From CAWKEY01 sp963848675 (lineage in GTDB: Bacteria; Pseudomonadota; Gammaproteobacteria; Methylococcales; Methylomonadaceae), in NCBI GenBank assembly GCA_963848675.1, contig CAWKEY010000010.1, positions 1 to 10,976 on the forward strand: a stretch of 10,976 nucleotides of DNA, read 5' to 3'. Positions 5,114 through 10,976 of the stretch are shown in pieces (position 1 is the stretch's first letter; each line of letters opens with the position of its first letter). The translations under genes and the position numbers were made by a program. Under the pieces are notes generated by a model. That model ran no database searches and was not told the DNA's origin. It saw only the letters and a program-made list of their open reading frames with translations.

Positions 5114-6785
5114 AAACCCGAAAAAGTCCGCCAGCAAAGCTGGCCGTATCGGCGGGCTATTGGATTACATTCTCAACCCCGAAAGCAAAAATGAAAACGA
5201 GAAGTGCGTCTATGCCGGTTCGCGAGGTTTTTTGACGGACAGCCCCCAAAGCCATAAAGCGGAAATGCTGGCCTTGTCCCAGGAGGCGGTAAGAAGCAAA
5301 GACACCGTCAATCACTACGTCATCAGCTGGCAAGCAGGCGAACAACCCAGCCATCAACAGATAGACGAAGCGGTGAGCCTCTTCCTGGATGAATTGGGAC
5401 TGAACGGCCACCAGACGGTCTACGGCCTTCACGCCGACACCGATAATCTACACCTGCACCTGGTCATCAACCGGGTGCATCCGGAGACCCTGAAAGTCGT
5501 CAAGCCGAATAAAGGCTTTGATATTGAAGCCGCACACAAAGCCATTGCTCGCATCGAACACGCCCAAGGTTGGCATCGTGAACCACACGGACGCTATCAA
5601 GTCTTGGAAAACGGCGAGCTGGGCCGGGAGCACATCGACACGGCGTTGGATGCGGCGCGAAAGCAGCGGCAACCCGATCAGGTCACGCGAGACCGTGAGC
5701 AACGTACTGGCGAGAAATCAGCACAACGGGTGGCGATTGAAGACGGCGCCGCCATCATCCAATCGGCAACCGATTGGCAAACCTTACACCGGCAACTGGC
5801 CGAAAAAGGCATCCGCTACGAAAAGAAGGGCAGCGGGGCAATGTTGTTTGTCGGCGAGGTAGCCATCAAACCCAGCAGCGTGGATCGAGCGGCCAGTTTG
5901 CCGCATTTACAAAAACGCCTGGGGCCTTATCAGCCGCCGATTGACCGGTTAAACATCGTTGAGCGCGGGCCAGAACCGATCCAGGCGGCGCAACCCGGCT
6001 GGGAAACTTTCATTACAGACCGGAAAGCCCACTATGCCGCCCGTAACGCAGCGACGCTGGCACTTCGAAAGCGCCAGGATGCAGAACGCAAACAACTGGC
6101 CACGCAACAGAAAGCCAAGCGCGAAACGATTTTAACAGGCAGCTGGAAAGGCAAGGGCGATTTGCTGAATGCGATGCGCAGTGTCCTCGCCGCCGAACAG
6201 GCCGCCGAGAAAGCCGGTCTCAAGGAAGGCCATCAACAGGCCTGGAAACAGTTACGCCAACAATACCGGCCCTTTCCGGACTATGAGCAATGGCTACGGC
6301 AACAGCAACAGCCGGAACAAGCGGATGTTTGGCGGTATCGCCATACCGAGCCGCAGCGTATCCAAGGGGATACCAACGAACCGCCGACGCCGCGAGACAT
6401 CCGCGCTTATACGGCGAGAATTCAGGGCCGGCAGGTGCACTATTTTCGGAAAGAGGAAGAGACCCAGGCAACTGGGCAAAGCGGCATAGCGTCTTTTGTA
6501 GACAAAGGCCGGGAGATTGACATTCACGACTGGCGGAACCGGGACTGTGTACTGTCGGCCTTGCAGCTGTCAGCGCAGAAATGGGGCAGCTTCCGGATTA
6601 ACGGTAATCCTGAATATAAAGCCCTGTGCGTCGAGTTGGCCGCTGAACACGGCTTTAAGATCAATAATCCAGAACTGCAAACCGGCATCGAGAACGAGCG
6701 GCAGCGGCTACAGCAGGCGAGGGCGCAGGCGGTGCAGAAAGAAACCGTACCGCAACCGGTGCATGAGCTGGGCCGGGGACGGTAA
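5094..6785 (+). CDS. traI: MOBP relaxase, TraI-like
   Basis: A 563-aa DNA strand transferase that nicks oriT and stays bound to the 5' end. The N-terminal relaxase domain has motif I Tyr25 in GRIGGLLDYILNPE (the likely nucleophile) and motif III HADTDNLHLHLVINRVHP with H113, D115, H120 and H122 as the metal-binding cluster. A conserved relaxase-associated region follows (215-280, with VGEVAIKPSSVDRAASLPHL). Next is a charged helical segment (305-375). A C-terminal domain resembling LPD7 (about 450-530, AQKWGSFRINGNPEYKAL) completes it. RP4 TraI is longer (732 aa), but the relaxase domain here looks complete. The start is GTG 5094 within the traJ-like gene; there is no ATG nearby and the domain begins at once, so GTG is accepted. 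The gene ends without a partner behind it. Confidence 0.9.
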   Translation: MVVKKIKNPKKSASKAGRIGGLLDYILNPESKNENEKCVYAGSRGFLTDSPQSHKAEMLALSQEAVRSKDTVNHYVISWQAGEQPSHQQIDEAVSLFLDELGLNGHQTVYGLHADTDNLHLHLVINRVHPETLKVVKPNKGFDIEAAHKAIARIEHAQGWHREPHGRYQVLENGELGREHIDTALDAARKQRQPDQVTRDREQRTGEKSAQRVAIEDGAAIIQSATDWQTLHRQLAEKGIRYEKKGSGAMLFVGEVAIKPSSVDRAASLPHLQKRLGPYQPPIDRLNIVERGPEPIQAAQPGWETFITDRKAHYAARNAATLALRKRQDAERKQLATQQKAKRETILTGSWKGKGDLLNAMRSVLAAEQAAEKAGLKEGHQQAWKQLRQQYRPFPDYEQWLRQQQQPEQADVWRYRHTEPQRIQGDTNEPPTPRDIRAYTARIQGRQVHYFRKEEETQATGQSGIASFVDKGREIDIHDWRNRDCVLSALQLSAQKWGSFRINGNPEYKALCVELAAEHGFKINNPELQTGIENERQRLQQARAQAVQKETVPQPVHELGRGR

Positions 6786-7205
6786 GTGTAGCGGACTTGC
6801 AATCTAAAACCCGCAATCAGCGCATTTTTCGACCGTAATTAAATGCAATTGATGGGCGCTCAAACCGACATTATTTGCAACTAAAATTATGTCATTGGCC
6901 ATCGGCGGCAGTCGACCCATTCTTGACTGTCGGGCTTCTCCATACCGGCCAGTCAGCCAAATCCAGATTCTGCGAACTGGAAGACTACAAAGCAGCCGTT
7001 GGCGACCTCACCCAATCGGCCAAAAGCGGACCGCTGTGTTGCATGCGTCAGCGACAGCAGTTGAGTTGACAGCAGACTGTTTGTTTTAGCTATAGCTGTT
7101 CGACTCCAAAACTTGTTACCAATTTCCTTGCAGGATATGTTTAGCTGGTGTTGCCGGCTTAACTTTAAAATGCTGTCCTTACTACATCAGGCTTGTATGC
7201 GCAAT
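6786..7205. other. Non-coding region with degenerate repeat modules
   Basis: This 420-bp stretch after the relaxase holds no convincing gene. A weak hairpin candidate (CCCGC...GCG then TTTTT, about 6809-6835) might end traI transcription. From 6913 to 7032 three degenerate modules occur in the same direction: CGACCCATTCTTGACTG (6913-6929), CAGCCAAATCCAGA (6954-6967) and CGGCCAAAAGCGGACC (7017-7032). The open frames over it translate these modules and look non-natural. The rest, 7080-7205, shows nothing I recognise. Confidence 0.45.
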
Positions 7206-7541
7206 TCACTGAAGCTTTTTAATATTATCAAGAAAAACTTGATCCAAAGGGCGAGTCCATTGAATATCCTTTAAAGGCGTTAAATCACCAAGCAAGTACT
7301 TAAGCATCAAATTGACAACCATTTCAGAAGTTTGTTTTTCTGTACATTCAAGCTTCCATGGTCCCGACTTAAATATCAAAGTATGACCTACATTTGGTTG
7401 TCCGAACCAGATACTCAGATAATGCTCGTCATCAGACATTAATTTAATTAAATCGCCATTAGCGGAAGAAGCGAAAGCCTCGCGAATGTTATCTTCTGTT
7501 GGCTGGTCAAAATGGCCAATTGAATCAGTTCTCAATTTCAT
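7206..7541 (-). CDS. Unrecognised small protein
   Basis: A 111-aa acidic-to-neutral soluble protein starting at ATG 7541, where GGGA lies about 7 nt upstream. The frame extends to an ATG at 7595, but that one has no ribosome site. It contains DNIREAFASSANGDLIKLMS (about residues 15-34), DDEHYLSIWFGQPNVGHTLI, and a C-terminal helix (SEMVVNLMLKYLLGDL) ending in W-TRPLDQVF. There is no signal peptide or membrane segment. The beta-rich core followed by a helix and a D-I-x-W element recalls the general build of small toxin-immunity proteins, but I cannot name a family and no toxin gene is adjacent. It stands alone between two repeat-bearing regions, with more AT-rich codon use than the mobilisation genes. 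Confidence 0.6.
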   Translation of the reverse strand: MKLRTDSIGHFDQPTEDNIREAFASSANGDLIKLMSDDEHYLSIWFGQPNVGHTLIFKSGPWKLECTEKQTSEMVVNLMLKYLLGDLTPLKDIQWTRPLDQVFLDNIKKLQ

Positions 7542-7898
7542 GTTTTTCCCAAAAACAATAAAGCCCGTATAGCATCTTGGTTCGAAATGAGCCATTACGC
7601 AAACAACTGCTAATCACGCCTACATTTTGAAGGGCAGCTTATTTGCCTTTTCCTGTCACCGCAAATTAAATCTTAACTGACGGGAATGGGTCGCCAGGTG
7701 ACTGTCTTCTCTTCAGATTCGTCACCGGAAAGCGGTCAATGAAATTCCGATACCCGAAAGCAGCCAGTCGTCACTGAGTTCAACCGACCCAAACCGGTCA
7801 TCCAAGCTGGCTAAATCGTTGCCCGATACCGGCCATTTGATTTGTCAATATCAGGTAATCAACCCAAGTCTCTAATCACTTCCAATTAAACAGAAGCG
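7542..7898. other. Non-coding region with repeat modules
   Basis: No gene is seen in these 357 bp. Three short modules lie in tandem on the plus strand: CACCGGAAAGCGGTCA (7723-7738), TACCCGAAAGCAGCCA (7751-7766) and CCGACCCAAACCGGTCA (7784-7800). A further one, CGACCCATTCCCGTCAG, is on the minus strand at 7693-7677. They resemble those in 6913-7032. No clear terminator follows the large sensor gene that ends at 7899. Confidence 0.45.
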
Positions 7899-10754
7899 TT
7901 AGACCTTCTTCAAAAAGCTTTCAAACTCTTCCAGTGGCACAGGTCTGCCAAACAAATAACCTTGGAAGTGAGTGCAGCCGTTGTGCAGCAGAAGCCGCCA
8001 TTGCTCTTCCGTTTCGACACCTTCCGCAATCACTTCCAATTCCAGACTTTGTGCCATGGCGATGATAGTACGAACGATGGATTGGTCATGGAAGTCAGTG
8101 ACAATGTCATCCACGAATGACTGGTCAATTTTCAATTGATCTAGCGGCAACCGCTTGAGATATTGCAGGGAGGAATAACCGGTGCCAAAGTCATCCAGTG
8201 AGAATTGGACACCAAGTTCTTTCAGCGAGCACATGGTTGTAATAGTGCTTTCAACTCTCTCAAGCAGCAAGCTTTCTGTTAACTCCAGTTTAAGTAGTTT
8301 CGGATTGATGGCATAACGATGCAAGCTAGCCTGAACCTGAGATATGAAATCTGCCTGATGGAATTGTTTTGCACTCACGTTCACTGACAGCACAAGATTT
8401 CGAGTAGATGCATCCTGTTCCCATGCCTTGATATGCGCACAAGCCGTATCTAGCACCCAGTTTCCAATCTGCAAGATCAGACCGGTTTCTTCTGCCAATG
8501 GAATGAATTGCGCAGGAGAGACCTGGCCACGCTCAGGATGGTTCCAGCGAATCAGCGCCTCCGCTTCAGATGGATTACTGGTGTTATCCATCTGAACTTG
8601 AAAGTACAACTGGAATTGCTGACAAGCAATGGCTGCGCGTAAATCACTTTCAAGTGATACGCGGGCAGTGATGTTTTCATGCATTTTCTGGCCAAAGAAT
8701 CGCAGGGTATTACGACCATCTTTCTTCGCCTGATACATGGCAATGTCGGCTTGCTGTAACAGCTCATCTGCCCCCATTTGGTGAACATTGAAAAGGGTAA
8801 TGCCTATGCTGGAGGAGCAATGGTATCGGTGCGCTTCAAGCTGGTATGGCTCGCTGAGAGCGAGTAGAATTTTATTGCCAACCAATTCAGCTTGCGCAGC
8901 TGCTTCAATGTTTTGCACGCTCAACCCTACCAGCATGACCATGAACTCGTCTCCACCCAAGCGGGCAACGGTGTCCCCTTCACGTACACAATACCTTAAC
9001 CTTGTTGCGACTTCTTGCAGCAGTAGGTCGCCCATGCAGTGACCAAGGGTGTCATTTACCGTCTTGAAATTATCGAGATCAATATATAGCAGAGCACCAT
9101 CATGTCCGCTACGGGCACTAGAAGCAAATGCCTGATGGAGCCGATCGGTGAAAAGGCGGCGGTTGGGCAAGCCGGTGAGAGGGTCGTAGAAAGCCAGCTG
9201 TTCAATCTCTTGTTCTGCGGCCATGCTCATGGAGATATCTGTCAGTGTGGCAACGTAATTCGTGAGATTGCCGTCCTTATCTTTAACCGCAGTAATGATG
9301 AGGTGTACAGGATAAATTTCGCCATCCTTACGCTGGTTCCAGACCTTACCTTCCCATCCCCCTGTGTCATTGATGCAGTCCCACATCGCGGTATAAAAAG
9401 CTTTGTCGTGCTGATCGGAACTGAGTAGGTGCAGATTCTTACCTATAGCTTCTTCAGCAGAGAAGCCGGTAATACTGGTAAATGCCCGGTTTACCTGAAG
9501 GATATTGCCATCTACATCGATGACGATCATGCCTTGCTGAGACTCAAAAACTGTTGCAGCAATACGAAGTTGATACTCAGTCTGTTTGCGCTCAGTGATG
9601 TCATGGCCGGTGACCACCGTTCCGACGATCACGCCATGGCTGTCGCGAATAGGGCCATAGTTATAGCTCCAAATCCAAGTTTCACCGGTGTCTTTGTGCC
9701 GCAGCGTAAATTCGACATTTGTATCTGTCTCACCCCGCAACGCTCGGGGCACTGTCCATTGCTCCAAGGGCAGACGTTCCCCGCTGGAAGAGTATGCGTC
9801 AAGGAATTCAGGGAATTCCGCCAATACCTTGGCGCATTTATCTTTATTTTTGAACTTGTGAAACCTCGCAAAGGCGTTATTGAAGTTAATGAGGCGACCC
9901 TCGGAATCGGAAATGAATACAGCGTCACTCATACTGTCCAGAGCGCCTTCCAGTTTCGCCGTGCTTACCAGCAATTCCTTATCGCTGGATGCAATGGTGG
10001 CTAGATTTGTAAGCATCAATGTGAGCTTGTAGATGCTCATCAGTTCACGGTACAAAGGGAGCACATCTTCGTAGCTACCCCTATCCAGGAAATAGAAAAT
10101 ATTTCTGGCGGTCATCTCCATCCTGTCCGCCATTTCGATGGCATAACGAGCAAGTGCAGCATCGCCTTTGACAGACGTCATAATCGTATCGATGATGTCC
10201 AGGGGTATTTGCGGCGCGGGCGCTGTGGCTCGGTCTTCGAACTTGATCGCATTAATAACGTTTTTAAGCCAGATGACACGATCAGTCGCAAGTATGGTAT
10301 CAATCTCAGAAGTCCGCTGGACGTGGGCCAGATAGTGGTTGATATCTTCGATATCCGACTCAAGCAATTTATTCAGGTAGCCTTTAGCGGTAGCAGACCG
10401 AATCAGCTTGAAGAAGTGAAACGTTATTTCCAGTATTTCCAAGGGTTCGTTACGCACCACTAAAGCCTGAATCAAACCCTGCTCTAAAATTCTTAACCCT
10501 GCCAAATAGTCGACAAATGGCACTTTGATCTGGTCATGGTATTCGCCCAATGTAATGTAGCGCTTCTTGATCTCTTCATCGGTCAAAGGAATCGTGTCGA
10601 GCAGAAATTGCTTTTGCCGTTTTATAAGTGATCTGATCTGTGCCTGATCCTTAAAGAACCCGGAAAATTCTGGAGTCGACAGCATAGTATCGTAGAAATT
10701 CTCGAATAGCCCATCCAGGTCGATTTCAGCGTATTTTTGTAATTTGTATTTCAT
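7899..10754 (-). CDS. Globin-coupled sensor PAS-PAS-GGDEF-EAL protein (c-di-GMP cyclase/phosphodiesterase)
   Basis: A 951-aa cytoplasmic signalling protein that should make and/or degrade cyclic di-GMP in response to a haem-bound gas. Residues 5-150 look like a sensor globin, with the likely proximal His73 in LGEYHDQIKVP. A helical linker (150-260) follows. PAS 1 is at about 265-390 (ending GHDITERK) and PAS 2 at about 393-510 (AFTSITGFSAEEAIGKNL, ending TLTDIS). The GGDEF domain begins AFYDPLTGLPNRR (521-533). It has an intact GGDEF at 600-604 and an inhibitory-site RxxD (R591-D594) five residues before. The EAL domain has E732-L734 (EALIRW), NVSAKQF, ELTES (824-828), DDFGTGYSS (854-862), K875, E911 and FQGYLFGRP, so all expected catalytic residues are present. 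No membrane segment is seen. The ribosome site is weak (CAAGA), but the globin begins right at this ATG. Confidence 0.93.
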   Translation of the reverse strand: MKYKLQKYAEIDLDGLFENFYDTMLSTPEFSGFFKDQAQIRSLIKRQKQFLLDTIPLTDEEIKKRYITLGEYHDQIKVPFVDYLAGLRILEQGLIQALVVRNEPLEILEITFHFFKLIRSATAKGYLNKLLESDIEDINHYLAHVQRTSEIDTILATDRVIWLKNVINAIKFEDRATAPAPQIPLDIIDTIMTSVKGDAALARYAIEMADRMEMTARNIFYFLDRGSYEDVLPLYRELMSIYKLTLMLTNLATIASSDKELLVSTAKLEGALDSMSDAVFISDSEGRLINFNNAFARFHKFKNKDKCAKVLAEFPEFLDAYSSSGERLPLEQWTVPRALRGETDTNVEFTLRHKDTGETWIWSYNYGPIRDSHGVIVGTVVTGHDITERKQTEYQLRIAATVFESQQGMIVIDVDGNILQVNRAFTSITGFSAEEAIGKNLHLLSSDQHDKAFYTAMWDCINDTGGWEGKVWNQRKDGEIYPVHLIITAVKDKDGNLTNYVATLTDISMSMAAEQEIEQLAFYDPLTGLPNRRLFTDRLHQAFASSARSGHDGALLYIDLDNFKTVNDTLGHCMGDLLLQEVATRLRYCVREGDTVARLGGDEFMVMLVGLSVQNIEAAAQAELVGNKILLALSEPYQLEAHRYHCSSSIGITLFNVHQMGADELLQQADIAMYQAKKDGRNTLRFFGQKMHENITARVSLESDLRAAIACQQFQLYFQVQMDNTSNPSEAEALIRWNHPERGQVSPAQFIPLAEETGLILQIGNWVLDTACAHIKAWEQDASTRNLVLSVNVSAKQFHQADFISQVQASLHRYAINPKLLKLELTESLLLERVESTITTMCSLKELGVQFSLDDFGTGYSSLQYLKRLPLDQLKIDQSFVDDIVTDFHDQSIVRTIIAMAQSLELEVIAEGVETEEQWRLLLHNGCTHFQGYLFGRPVPLEEFESFLKKV

Positions 10755-10791
10755 TCTTGAATCGAAGACATGACCAATTTCTTATTGAACA

Positions 10792-10819
10792 ATGTTACAC
10801 CGAGTTCACCCATTCGCAA
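10792..10819 (-). promoter_or_regulatory. Candidate promoter of the globin-sensor gene
   Basis: Reading leftward, TTGCGA (10819-10814) and TAACAT (10797-10792) are 16 nt apart, each with about four of six consensus bases, ending 37 nt before the start codon. The remaining DNA to the window end (10820-10976) contains no gene that I can support. Confidence 0.3.
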
Positions 10820-10976
10820 TGCTGATGAAAAGAAGCAAAATGCCTGCTTTTTGCACACACACAAAACCTAAAATGGACAAGCTGCTTGTCGTGAAGCGTG
10901 GCAATCACCAATGCCTATTTCTGGCCGAGTACCACCGTTGAATGGTTGACCAACTAGCTATGGGTTGCTGCCGAAC

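Noticed and set aside
6875..7089. Two overlapping plus-strand frames of about 65 codons after traI.
   Set aside because: They translate the degenerate repeat modules, have no ribosome site, and the two frames are equally open.
7542..7595. N-terminal extension of the small unknown protein to ATG 7595.
   Set aside because: It has no ribosome site; ATG 7541 has GGGA at suitable distance.
9429..10004. A 191-codon open frame on the plus strand opposite the sensor gene.
   Set aside because: It lies antisense to clear PAS-domain coding sequence and shows no protein-family pattern; long antisense frames are common opposite such genes.
1..10976. tRNA, rRNA genes and CRISPR arrays.
   Set aside because: I saw no cloverleaf or rRNA-like sequence and no regularly spaced identical repeats; the repeats present are short and degenerate.

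Overview
The window looks like the mobilisation region of a plasmid or plasmid-derived element in a gammaproteobacterium. Moderate GC content, an IncP-like relaxase region, a KfrA-type protein and an IS1380-family insertion sequence all fit this. The intergenic repeat modules (6.9-7.8 kb) recall those of Methylomonas/Methylobacter-type genomes, but that host assignment is a guess.

Layout. At the left edge (1-262, minus) is the 5' part of a kfrA-like gene, preceded by an AT-rich, repeat-laden promoter region. At 576-853 (minus) lies a frameshifted and truncated histidine-phosphatase gene. A complete IS1380-family element (878-2574) has perfect 14-bp inverted repeats and a 5-bp TTTAA target duplication. 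Three minus-strand genes follow (4355 down to 2576): a TraK-like small DNA-binding protein, a TraL-like P-loop ATPase and a TraM/MobE-like membrane protein. At 4481-4531 is a recognisable IncP-type origin of transfer, a stem-loop followed by an ATCCTG nick motif. Diverging to the right on the plus strand are a TraJ/MobC-like ribbon-helix-helix protein (4793-5113) and a MOBP relaxase (5094-6785). To the right the content changes. There is an unrecognised 111-aa protein (7541-7206, minus) between two non-coding regions carrying degenerate repeat modules. Then comes a large intact globin-coupled-sensor PAS-PAS-GGDEF-EAL protein for cyclic-di-GMP turnover (10754-7899, minus).

How it works together. 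The relaxase with the TraJ-like protein should bind the stem-loop and nick the minus strand at 4484/4485, so the traK-L-M side would enter a recipient first. TraK-like protein would shape the other side of oriT. The roles of the TraL- and TraM-like proteins are less certain. No mating-pair-formation genes are visible, so the element is probably mobilisable or the transfer channel lies elsewhere. The IS landed exactly over the stop codon of the traM-like gene. Removing it in silico restores a tight operon in which the phosphatase gene followed traM-like after 20 nt, so the phosphatase once belonged to the mobilisation operon.
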